DNA of 64,000 nucleotides from Rhynchopus sp. YZ270_cl-10 (taxonomy: Eukaryota > Euglenozoa > Diplonemea > Diplonemida > Diplonemidae), in assembly GCA_964035575.1 (NCBI GenBank), contig OZ037879.1:744001-808000 (forward strand), written 5' to 3'. How positions within the stretch are numbered: the stretch's first letter is position 1; each line of letters opens with the position of its first letter. Below the pieces are notes generated by a model. It saw nothing but the letters and a program-made list of their open reading frames with translations. It searched no databases and was not told the origin of the DNA. The position numbers and the translations under genes are program-made. This document shows positions 21,602 to 32,185 of the stretch, piece after piece.

Positions 21602-22507
21602 GGTGAACCACAAGCCGTAGTGGGTGTCAGCCTTCTTATCAGTAACCTCAGTAGATCTATAAAAGAAGCGGCGGTCATGGCATCCAGTTCCTGGCGAAGC
21701 CACGGTACGCAACATTTCAAGAAAATGCGCTTAAAATTGCACACTTTTACAGCCAAACTATGTCATGGGAAGGGTGGGCTGCAAGCTGCGCCGCAGGCGC
21801 ACGGTACGCTACTTTTATTCTTTCGCCACGCTGCATGCTTCCTTTTCCTTCGGCGTTTGACCAATTCAGTCGCGTTCTGGTCTCCCGCGGTGAGCCCTTG
21901 AGCCCAGGGTCTCTGCATCTGTGACACACCCCACACGTACAGTCCATGGAACGATGGAATGATGCCACCTTTTTCCCAGGGGGAACGATGGAACGATGAA
22001 AAAAAAAAAAAATATAGTGGAGCACACTCTAGGGTGGCTACACTAATACAACCAAGTTTCAGGGCCTTCAACGTGTCGAAGTTAAGCCTTAACTTCGACA
22101 ACTTTTTTATTTTGGTTTTTTTTTTTTGTCGAAGTTCGACAAATCTAAAAAAAATATGGGATTTTGGCAAAATCCTTTTATCTCTGACCGAGTTACAGGG
22201 TGGTCCACGGGAGAAACTCGGTTCAGGGTTTTAACTTTAACATTCTCCTGTGATCCACTGTGACCATTTGGACGGAGCTCGTAGAACTCAACGAGGAGTG
22301 AGCCAGGCAAAAGTAGCGTACCGTGCGCCTGCGGCGCAAGCAGGCATCCCACCCTTCCCATGCCATAGTTTGGCTGTAAATAAAGCGCCATGGTATGCGC
22401 AATATTTGAAATGTTGCGTACCGTGGCTTCGCCAGGGACTTTCGTTGTTATAAATGTACTGAGCTTACTGATAAGACAGGTATACCCACTACGGCTTGTG
22501 GATCACC
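21602..22507. mobile_element. Large palindromic element with about 200-bp arms
   Basis: The left arm (21602-21817) reads GGTGAACCACAAGCCGTAGT, then CTGGCGAAGCCACGGTACGC and CGCCGCAGGCGCACGGTACG. The right arm (22309-22507) is its inverted copy with scattered substitutions and small gaps. A 490-bp centre holds several GGAACGATGG motifs. GCGCGC-TTC-GCGCGC hairpins beside poly-A/T tracts stand outside both arms (about 21508 and 22627), so the structure may be larger. No target duplication was found, which suggests an old foldback-type element. Confidence 0.6.
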
Positions 22508-22802
22508 AGTGGCTACAAAGCTACCAATGCTGCTTGTGTTGAAATACACGTGTGTGGGACAGTTTTCAAAAATGACCAAAACCTATATAAACCCCCTGAG
22601 AGCTTCTCCCTGTGATTTGCTGCACCCGCGCGCGCGAAGCGCGCGCGGGCTCGGGGAGGTCTTTTTTTTTTTTTTTTTTTACTTCGACAAAACTGTGGAC
22701 AGGCTTTGTCGATGGTTGAAGGCCCTGCCAAGTTTTCAAAAAAAAAAACGCCAAAAACAGGGAACGATGGAACGATGGTTAGCAAAATGCCTGAACGTGG
22801 GT

Positions 22803-23656
22803 CAGGGCACTAGCTAGGTGCTTTTTTGCGGTTTCAAAACCGCAAAAACCCGGTTTTGCGGTTTGGCGGAAAAAAAAAAAAAAAAACGGAAAATCTCGGG
22901 GCAGAAAAAAAAAAATGTGGGGGGTTTTTGGGCACTGTTGGGGCCCCCTCGCCCGACCCCCAGATGACTGGCATGATAGCACCTTAATTTTTTTTGCTCG
23001 CTGCGCTCACGGAAGTACACCCCAAAAAAATTTCCGCTCGCTTCGCTCGCGGAGTGAACCCATATTTTTTTTTGCCTGCGGCGCCATTTTCCTTTTTTGC
23101 TTCGCAAAAAAAGGGTTTGTTGAGTGACTCTGGTGTAAAACCGGCATCTTTACACCGTACCCTAATTTTTTTTGCCTGCGGCGCCATTTATTATTTTACA
23201 ATGTCTTCGGGAATCCCCTTGCAATTTGGACAGTTGCATTTTGCAACCGAAAATGCAATCGATTCAGGTAGAGGGGTGGTCACGATCGGTGAGATTAAGT
23301 CAGAGCATAGTGAGCCGGCGTGCCACCGCGGACATGGAGGAGTATGTGATAGAATGGTCGACAGCAAACAGGAGACTGGAGGGAGTATGTGCGAACGTCG
23401 GAAGCTGTGCAGACCCTGCGGCAACACATGCTCACGCACAGAAGCATTCTGATACATGCAATGAAGTTGGCAGGAGATTCCACCAGGGGTCAGTCGGGTT
23501 TAGCCCCGTAAAAAATGCCCTGTAAATAACCCCTTCCCAAAATCTCCCCGTCCCTCATTCGTGTGTTTTCCATTCTAGTTTGTCGCCGCGCGAAAATTTT
23601 TTTGAAACCGCAAAACCGCAAAAAAACGGGGAAAAAAAAGTCTAGCTAGTGCCCTG
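22803..23656. mobile_element. hAT-like non-autonomous element with 8-bp TSD
   Basis: Inverted ends CAGGGCACTAGCTAG match perfectly over 15 bases and then continue with shared GCGGTTTCAAAA-type sequence. The flanks carry a perfect 8-bp direct duplication, ACGTGGGT, at 22795-22802 and 23657-23664. CAGGG ends plus an 8-bp duplication are the signature of the hAT superfamily. The 854-bp interior has a family H repeat and no transposase, so it must have moved with enzyme supplied elsewhere. Confidence 0.8.
23066..23190 (+). repeat. Family H repeat, second copy
   Basis: Repeats the order seen at 8284-8445: TTTTGCCTGCGGCGCCATTT, TTTTTTGCTTCGCAAAAAAA, GAGTGACTCTGGTGTAAAA and TTTACACCGTACCC. It lies inside the hAT-like element. 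Confidence 0.6.
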
Positions 23657-23664
23657 ACGTGGGT

Positions 23665-24159
23665 GTCAAAAAAAAAAAAAAAAAGCGGTTCCCACTTCAA
23701 GAAAAAAGATCACGTTTTTTTGTACGTCTGTTTTGGTTTTTGTTTACACGTCCCCTCGCTTTGTCCTTGTACCGTTTTTTCCGGATGTAGTTGGGCTGTA
23801 GTTGGGATAATGTAAGTGAAAAGCAAGAAAAGTCAAGAATAGGGAGTGCAGGGTAATGACCCCGGGGCCAGGGGCCAGGGACCCGGAGACCCGATTTACA
23901 GGTACCCTTAGAGGGGGGGAGAGGGAAGAGGTGCCTGGGTGTGGGGGCAGGGGGGCAAAGAAGGTGGGGGGAGGGGTGTGTGTTTTCATATTTGTGGTGA
24001 AATGAAATGGGTGAGAAAGCAAAGTAGGAGAAATGCACACTGATAACAAATGGAGAGCAGGATGGGATGGGATGTGCCTAGAGAACACATACCCACCACT
24101 GCTCCTGTTGTGCCACGAGCACCGAACCCTCAAACCTTGCCCTTGCCTCAGAGACACTT
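23665..24159. other. No gene recognised
   Basis: Low-complexity G-rich plus-strand sequence (about 23900-23990) with short overlapping frames. It would contain the 3' flank of the broken UBL-LRR copy on the minus strand. Confidence 0.4.
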
Positions 24160-24757
24160 CTATCTGCCCGCAATAGCTCTCAATGCTGGAAAGTCGTATG
24201 TTTCTAAAGAAGTGCAACCTTTAAGAAACTTGGTCCCTACTTGTGTCACAACGCTTGTGACACTCTTCAATCCTGCAAAGTCGATTGAGGTTAACGCCTT
24301 GCAACCTGATAAGAAGCAGTTCCCAAGGCTGGTGACACTGTCCAATCCTGCAAAGTTGAATGGCTCAAAAGTATGCAATGACTTGCAATTGTACAGGAAG
24401 CACGTACCTATTTTCGTGACGTTGCGCAACCCAGACAAGTTAATTGATTCCAACGATGAACACTCAGATAAGAAGAAGTCAGAAATCGCGGTAATAGCCA
24501 ACGGGGCGCTCAGATCAAGGCTGCGTAAATTAGTGTTTACGAGGAACTTGTACGGAATCACAGTTACAACTTCTGCCTGCAGAAACAACTGCGTTACCTT
24601 GGGGTCTTCCACACGCCTAAGCCTCGCTAGTGTGAGGTCTGTCTCACCCAATGAACGAAGAGTCCGTCTCCTGCCTCCGCAGGTCCTTTGCTGTGTCATC
24701 CACACCCACATCGACGACGTACGTCTGACCATCAAATCCCTTGACGTTGAGTTCCAT
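24160..24757 (-). pseudogene. Broken ubiquitin-like/LRR paralogue
   Basis: The ATG at 24757 opens MELNVKGFDGQTYVVDVGVD, almost identical to the paralogue at 15124, but the frame ends after DDTAKDLRRQ. The reading frame then shifts and about 120 bp of the ubiquitin-like domain are missing. The linker (LGETDLTLARL) and four to five LRRs continue in another frame to the shared ending PALRAIAGR. The 5' flank matches that of the 14180-15124 gene, so a whole gene with its flank was duplicated and then decayed. I infer that it is no longer functional. A misassembled or spliced gene is less likely because no GT donor is seen at the break. Confidence 0.75.
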
Positions 24758-25209
24758 TGGTGTTTTGTGTGTTTTCTGTTGTGGTGCAAGACACAGCCAT
24801 TGGTAATCCATCCTTGCGTCTGGGCAAAGAGCCTTCGGTAACAGACTCGGCAGGTGATGTCGGTTCGTGATACGCCAACAAAAAAAGAAAAGGTGTGGAG
24901 AAGAGTATTGTGCCTCTCTCCATGTGAGGGTCAACAGGTCTACAGCACAGTGTTTCGAGCGTTGGCATCACTTGGTTCCAATCCCTCCCCGCGTGAGCTC
25001 AGGACAGCTGGCATCACTGCCTCAGGACTGTCCTCAGGGGATCCCTGGCTCCGGTAAGTTTCTAACCAACAGGGCCGACTTCATGGCCAAATGACCCTTG
25101 TTTGCCTAATGTACACCAAACAGACATTTCACGACGAAATAATACCCTGAAGGTATTAAGGTATGCAAGCTGTTTGCCCACATAATGGTAGGCAACGGGG
25201 CAGGGCCAG

Positions 25210-25860
25210 GTGACTGACCACCAAAAGGACAATATTTGCAAAGTGCAAGAGCACATCAGCAGTATCCTTCAACAAGGAGAGGGTTTCGTTGCTCTCTCGG
25301 GTGAAGGTCTTCCAGTGGGTGAGGTGCCGACCGTCGGAGATTGTCGAAGCGGTGGAGAAGCTCATTGCAGAAGACGGTGTACACCTCTGACACTGACACA
25401 CAGGAAACCCAGGGTCCACCCAAGCCTCGGTAGGTGCAGTGTGTGCTGGGAACAGTGGTCCATCGCTTATGGGGTCCACCAGAGGGCTCGCGTATTTGAA
25501 GCCGCATCCCACCTTCTCGAAAGGGTTCTCCTTGCTCGCGTTTTAACTAAGGAGAGAAAATCGTACCACCCCCCGTCACTGGATAATTTGGCGGAAATAG
25601 TTGCGTCAGGCAGTGCGACTGGGGCAGATCTGTAGCTTGCTGACGGAGGCAGCTCCGATCCTCCCGTTTGTTGATTGGGTGAGTAACCCAAACGTGCGGA
25701 CGGACGACGTCGAAGCTGAGTTCTGTAAGTACCGCTCAACCTCGCGCCAGACCCTCCTTGGATGGGAAACCAGCGCAGACTACTGGAATGCGAAGTCCTC
25801 TGAGTTCCCTCACTTGTCTCGTGTCGCGATCATGGCAATCTCGATGCACCAGTTGTGACT
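25210..25860 (+). pseudogene. hAT transposase C-terminal remnant
   Basis: In the frame ending at 25858, EAEFCKYRSTSRQTLLGWET and DYWNAKSSEFPHLSRVAIMA resemble the hAT dimerisation domain, whose pattern is a glutamate-rich start, a tryptophan-centred segment, then a proline-leucine helix. The frame stops before the usual ERxFS segment. Upstream sequence from about 25210 is coding-like only in pieces. This is a decayed fragment of a DNA transposon. Confidence 0.5.
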
Positions 25861-26171
25861 GCTGTGTACAGCATATTTAGAATGTTCTGCACCACGTTCA
25901 ACAAAAGCAGTCCAACACGAGTAACATGACGTTGTCACGGAAGATACACGTGGGAAGGAACCGGGACCTCATCGGGGACTACAGTTCGGATGATGATGAA
26001 CATGTGTTGTCTTCAGCGGTCGGAAGAAAGTGAAGGAATTGTTTCACTGGAGATGGAAGGAGCGTAGCAGCCACAGATTTGTATTAGGGGTCAGAAAAAG
26101 CAAGAAAAATCAAGAAATTCTTGCTCTGGGGGTAAAAGGCAAGATCTGTTCTTGCTTACATGCTATGATTA

Positions 26172-27936
26172 CCACCTGATTTTTACCCCGCGGAAAGGCG
26201 CGAATTGGACCGTTTTGGACCGTGTTGACCGCACAGGACCGTACAAGCAAAACCCCACCCATTTTTCCCTATATTCCCCCACAACCCGCCAAAGCCACTC
26301 TTTTTCAAGGAGGGGGACACCTTCGACCCTTTGCTCGAGCAATCACCACTGCACCAAGCGGAGGAGGATGAGGTCGCTTTCTGGGATGACGAGATAGTAG
26401 AAGGAGACAACGACTGGGATTTCCCTGAGGAATACATCCCTCACGACGAGTTGTGGTGGATGCGTTGATGCCACTTCGTCTGCAGAGTACGGGGATCAGG
26501 CCCAGGAGGTCGACAAAGTTCTGGTGGAAGTCCGGGCCCACCGTGGCACACCTCACTTCCGGGATGTGTCGTCGGCCTTGCTGAAGAAAGCGGTCCGAGC
26601 GACGCTGAACCCCTTGGACCTGGATCATGCCTGATGTCAACATCGAACCCTTCTGGTGAAGCGCTTGAACGGTGATGAGGACTTCTGCTTTTGTCAGTGA
26701 GGGTTGCTAAGGGGGAATTATCGCTCAGACGGAGTTCGAGCTTTCACGCGAGCTGGTCTCCTTGGCCACCTGAGGATCCACGTGCGGCAGAATGAGTACG
26801 TCCTGGACCACATCTTCTCTTTCCTCGTATATAAGAATTCCAACGCTCTGGATGGGATACAGGACCAGCCGAAGTGGGCACCGAGGGATACTTTGGAGGC
26901 GCGCCAAGCACTCTCGAGTGAAGGTGGCAGCGGGACTCCCACGCCAGGCCCTGACTTCCCTCACCAGCGATGGTCTCGCCCCGCATGGACCTGCAACGTT
27001 TGCTAAGCTTAAGGGCAAGCACCCTACGGCGCCTTCTGTGCATGGGGACATGAAGAACCCCTCTGGCCCCGCCGACTTCACCACCAAAGAGGTCATGGCA
27101 GCAACCAGCAGCATGCTGAGCCACTGCAGGTGGCCCGTTAAACCTGACAGGGTCACTCCTCCGCACCTTGTGCAACCAAAAGCACATCCCTGGCACGCTT
27201 GCTGCCTGACGAAGGTGCTGTCATCACTGGCAAAAGGCGAGGCTCATCGATCGGTCGCAACTTTCTTCGCTGATGCCAAGCTGGTAGCCCTCATGAAGAT
27301 GTCGAAGGGCAAGCCTGATGACGTGCGCCCGATTGCAATGGGGGACGCGACACGCCGTTTGATTGGCAAGATCTTGGCGAACAGTTATAAGCGGGCTGCC
27401 GAAATTTTCCGCAAAGGGAACCACGTTGGGGTGTGGACGACAAGGAGCTCTGAGGCGGACACTCCCAGACAGCCCAGTGTTTAGCAGTCCATTCAATGAT
27501 TTTGTCAAATCGGTGAATGGTAGTGGCTTGTCCACACACTGCTTGGTTTGGTGAAGGAGTACTTGCAGCAGAATCCCATAAGTGCTACTCCGACGTGTAT
27601 AAGAAGCAACCAAACGGTACCTTCCTCATGCAACGGTTGCAACAACCCCGGTGTGAGAAAGAGGGATATCCAATTTTGTCGATTTTAGGGGTGTTGCGAG
27701 CGTGTGACATTCTGTCGCTCCGGAAGGGGATTCTGAAGATTTGCGCAAAGTTTAAGGGTTTGGGCACCTCCGCCTCAACCCCCAGAGGCCACCCAAAATA
27801 ACCCCCTGGATTTTCGACCCCGCGTATAGGCGCGTAAAGGCGCGTAAAGGCGCGTAAAGGCGCGTATAGGACCGTACAGGGTGTGTTTAGAACGTACAGG
27901 GCTGAATCCCGTTTTTGGGGGGGTAAAATCAGGTGG
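26172..27936 (+). mobile_element. 1.77-kb inverted-repeat element with RT-like remnant
   Basis: Ends are CCACCTGATTTTTACCCC on the left and its inverted copy (CCACCTGATTTTACCCC on the complement) on the right. TATGATTA (26164-26171) and AATGATTA (27937-27944) look like an 8-bp target duplication with one mismatch. Both ends carry AGGCGCG and GGACCGTA motifs; the right end has four GGCGCGTA units at 27827-27870. A reverse-transcriptase-like segment lies within. The combination is odd: either a DNA element that captured a LINE piece, or two elements overlapping. Confidence 0.55.
26792..27484 (+). pseudogene. LINE-like reverse transcriptase remnant
   Basis: A 230-codon frame. Its second half reads FFADAKLVALMKMSKGKPDD and RPIAMGDATRRLIGKILANS, the finger region typical of non-LTR reverse transcriptases (L-K-x-G-x-x-D-V-RPI-x-x-G-x-x-x-RR). 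The catalytic YxDD region, endonuclease and 3' tail were not found in this or adjacent frames. It is a partial, presumably dead copy. Confidence 0.5.
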
Positions 27937-27944
27937 AATGATTA

Positions 27945-30900
27945 CTAATACCGAGAACACAAGCACAACCAGGTAAAGCTGCACGCATTTGTCAGCTGGT
28001 GGGTAGAATGCTACCTGGAGTTGGACGGAGCCAAGCTCGTGTCCATGGAGTGCTCCAGAGTCTCTTCAAAAGATAACTGGCAAGACTTTCAAGGAAACCG
28101 ACAGCACAATTAGTGCAATTCAACAGCACAATTCAAGGCCTTCCGAGATATGATCCGTTCAGAAAATTCAACTTTTCAAAAACTCCAGGGGGCACCATCT
28201 CAGAGAAGACAACGACTGCCGAGAAGACAGAGGCTTACTCCGTCTGCACAAAGTCCGGCACGGATGTCGACTTTGTCTGCATCGGGATCAGGGTTACCCA
28301 GAGTGCATCCATCAGGTCCAAGGGGATCTTGGCTGCCATGCGGGGGATATGCGGGGATGCATTTACACACAGCACTGATGAGCGATGTCACCCCTCTACG
28401 ACACAGAGGCAAAACTGGCGAAACTGGCGAAACTGGCAAAACCCCAAAAGCCCACTGTCATCGAAGAATGCGAGATACCCCCAGCAGCTCCCATGCAATA
28501 AGCGAGCTGTTGCTTCGTTCCTTGAGAACAAGAATTCATTCGGCCAACAAAGATTGGGTGATTTTCTTGTAAATATGCACAAATGTGTGAGAATCCTTAA
28601 GGTAAGGGCCAAAGGCATAAACACCAACGAACCCAACACCAATCCCTATTACCCCCTGCCTCAGGATACCAAAAAAAAACGCAACCGACACAGAAATTAT
28701 AATTTACCCAACCGCCCAGAAATCCAAAATAACCCGTCGCTGGTTAAAAAAACCCCCCGCATAAAGGCAACGCAAGGTACCCCGACTGGAATAAACTCAA
28801 GGACAAGACCAGCAAGGTCGCTGTCTGGGTCCGAAGCACCCACCAAAGGTGCCCAGATGGCTCCTTAAGCTGTCTGCGTGGACGGACAGAGGGGGGACAC
28901 GCAACACATTCTCTATCCACCCCAAAGGCTTGCAACCTATAGGCTTGCAATGCAACACAGCACCTAGATTCGTTACCCACCCCGGCTGCACAGCTACGGG
29001 TGTGGCAACCCTCTCTGTGCAATGAGATGCCTGTCCGTCATTTCACACCCAGGATACCATCAGCCAAGGTATGGAAACCGTCCCACCAGACTGCAGCAAT
29101 TCCCACCCCGCCCCCGCCTCCCCCCCTTCTGCGGCTGTTGTTCTGCGCTCTCTCCTCACACTTCTCCACCACCATGCTTGGGCATCGTCCCGAAGCAATG
29201 CTACATCAGTGCATCCCATAATACCAAGCACTAGGTCTCTGGTGAACTCATGCAGACCCCTCATCCCGCGGTGGCCCCTCTCTCTACAATCCACTCGTTT
29301 TCAGACCCCCACTACGCCAAGTTAAGACCCATGGACCCACATCGGCTGGTGTACGACTGTCTATGGGGCGTCAGTTCAGACTGGGAACAGCTGTGCAAGG
29401 TGATTGGCGCAAAGAAAAACTGTCAATCGGGTGCGACTGCAGAATTGCGTTTGGGGCTGCGGAACCCCCCCTCACGCACTGCAAAGGCGCAGACCCCAAC
29501 GCAGAGGGGAGCATGGATCATGGAGGCTTCATGAACCACGTTCACCCTCACCCTGCCCAAAAGTTCTCAAAAACCCCAACCAACCACGTGGACCCACAGA
29601 CGGTTAGCAATGCACCCAACACCTGTGTAATCTACCTTCACATGATCCTCAATGGAACACGGCGTGTAGATCAACAGATGGTGTGCAATACCCTGTCTGG
29701 GAAGTGCTGGAAAGACCAGGGGGGTCAGATGGATTTGCTCTCATCTGCGGGTCGAAGGACATCCGGGGACGTCGCATTCGCACAGCAGAGAGAACGATGT
29801 TACCGTGGCGAAAGGTATACACCGAACACCAAGGCAACACAGCAACACCCACACCGGAAAATATCTTGATCACGCTGTGCGAACAAGCTTTTCCAAAGCC
29901 CCCACCCCCCTGCAGCCCCAGCACCAACACATCCTACGGACACAACACACCTTCCCAACCTACCCATACCGGGGTACTGCATCTGCATCTCTCCCTCTCT
30001 TCTCCCTCTGCCTCACATATCGCACCAAGCATGGCACACATCACACACCTTCCCAAACCCACCCATAGACGACACCACACCAACCACACCAGGCACCTCT
30101 TCCCATGCCCACCACGGCAGCTCCTCATATGCGCCCCTCTGTGCAATCAATGAGCAATACACCACTACCCCCCCCCAACCCCCCCGAGCATCCACCGACT
30201 ACAATCCTCTCATCCCTCACCTCTCAGCATTCTCTCATCTGTGTACCTGACCTGCTTCCTTCTTACATCCAAGCAGGATTCAATACACGCAGGGATCATC
30301 CACCGATTTTCACGCAAAAGAGACCTATTGTGTTGTAAACCGCAGAACAGTCCTCATATGTGAGTGGAGGCAGAAGAGGGGACACACCCACAGCACCAAA
30401 CCTCCCCCACCCCACAACCCTACAAACCTTTCCCCCCCCTTCAGGTCTCATTGAGCAGCTCGGGTGGAATATTCACTCTCAGCTCTCACCCACATCCACA
30501 GGGGACGAAGGGAGGCGAGGGAAAAAAACCCCAGTAGTGCAGAAGCGGTGTAACATAGGAGGGGGGGTGAAGGTTGGGCTTGGTGTCCCTGCTGCAACCC
30601 CACCACCCTACACACTGTTGCCTCCCCTCCCAGCAGAACAGCCGGTATTTCGTGACCCCACCCCTTTCCCCCCTCTGCGCAAAACTACAGGACACCCTCC
30701 CCTCAATGTGAACAACGGTTCAGTGATTTGATTGGGTAATACAACAACACTCTCTTCATGGTTCCTCCGGTAGCACACCACACCACACCCAAGGAAGAAT
30801 TACCCACAAGGTATCCACACCAAGGTGCTTCATACACTTTGAGAGTGGCTGTAAACCCTTTCGCATCTCCACCTTCTGTTGTTGTCCAACACGAAAGGTG

Positions 30901-32185
30901 ATGGGCTACATCCTTCACCCCTCCCAATTTCCTCAGACAAGATGTCTCCCGGAAGGTGAGTGCAAATCCGTATAGTCCTTCCGACGTTGCTGCTGCTGAA
31001 GGTGTGAGCAACCCACCCCAACCCACCCACCACCACCTCCTCCTCCTCCAGCCCTGACCCAGGTGCACACCGCCGGAATGTGTACACATCTTCACCCCCG
31101 TGGTCCTCCAGAGCTTCGCCTGAGACGTTGACGCTGACGTTGTACGGTGCCACAACGTTCCGCCCTCAAGGCAACCCTTTACTGCCCCTTTTTCACACCA
31201 ACGGGAGTGTCCATTGGAAAGTCAACACCTATCCAGAGGAGACAAACCTTTCCGACAGCGATATGCTGGTGTTGCTACTGCTGTTCTGGATGGTCGTCAC
31301 CCCAGCTCCCTTCAACGGTGGTGTCCGATAAAGCCATTTGTGACGGCTGCGCGCACGTCGCTGTAGTGTAACAAACAGGCCTTTGCGGGCCACGTGTCCG
31401 CTGTTTCAATCGGAAGCAAAGGGAACGAAGAGGATGAAGCAAACACACCTACACTGGCAGTGCTCAGGAGAGAACGCTATTCTCATAGTGTCGTGGAAGG
31501 TGTGTTCTGAGTTGGGTAAAGTGTGGTGTGGTGTATCAGACATGGTGTGTGCGTAGAGCAAGAAAATGTGGTTCATAATGCAAAAGTAAAAAGATGGGGA
31601 CACGTCACTCAAAGGGCTGACTTTTTTTTGTGTTTGTGTTTTTGCTTTTTTTGTTGAAAACTTGATCGCAGTAGTGACACACGAGGATAAGGTTTACTCT
31701 TACAAATGATATTCACTTGTTTCATTGGTATTGATTTTTTTTTGATAAATTGTTGGATTAGTTTAGTTACCTCGGTTGTGTTGCCACAGTTGTGCAATCT
31801 CCACTTACATTTTTTTTCTCATTTGCTTTTTGTTTTTGCTAAAGGGGCCCCAAATAAGTTCATCTCCGATTAATAGCGGTTCTCCCAATTAACTTTATGT
31901 GTATCCCTAGCCTCCTGTCCCCCATCTTTCATTCTTCCCATTCTTCCTTCAAGGGAAGATCATGTGAACACAGGTCCACTTCTAATCTAGGCAGACTTTA
32001 TCCCTATCCTGTCCCGCAACCCCTTTCCCTGCTTTATGCCTCCTATGTTTTTGTGTCTTTCTTTGTTTTGTAAAGTTTGTGCAGACGAGTAGAGTAGGCA
32101 GTACCTACCGGCCCCCATTCCCACCTCCCTTCGTACCCTTCTTCCAGGTCTTCCCTTTATCCCCTCCCACCAGCACACCACGTCG
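27945..32185. other. Four kilobases without a convincing gene
   Basis: From 28.1 to 30.7 kb the plus strand has many overlapping short frames rich in proline, threonine and histidine, caused by C-rich composition. A minus-strand stretch at 30830-31153 (PYNVSVNVSGEALEDHGGED) looks faintly coding but is closed by stops and has no known domain. A family C repeat lies at 31742-31803 and a diverged family B copy at 31657-31695. The block probably holds decayed mobile DNA. Confidence 0.4.

Noticed and set aside
29000-30340. Several overlapping proline/threonine-rich plus-strand frames
   Set aside because: C-rich composition opens several frames at once; no domain or splice pattern supports a protein.
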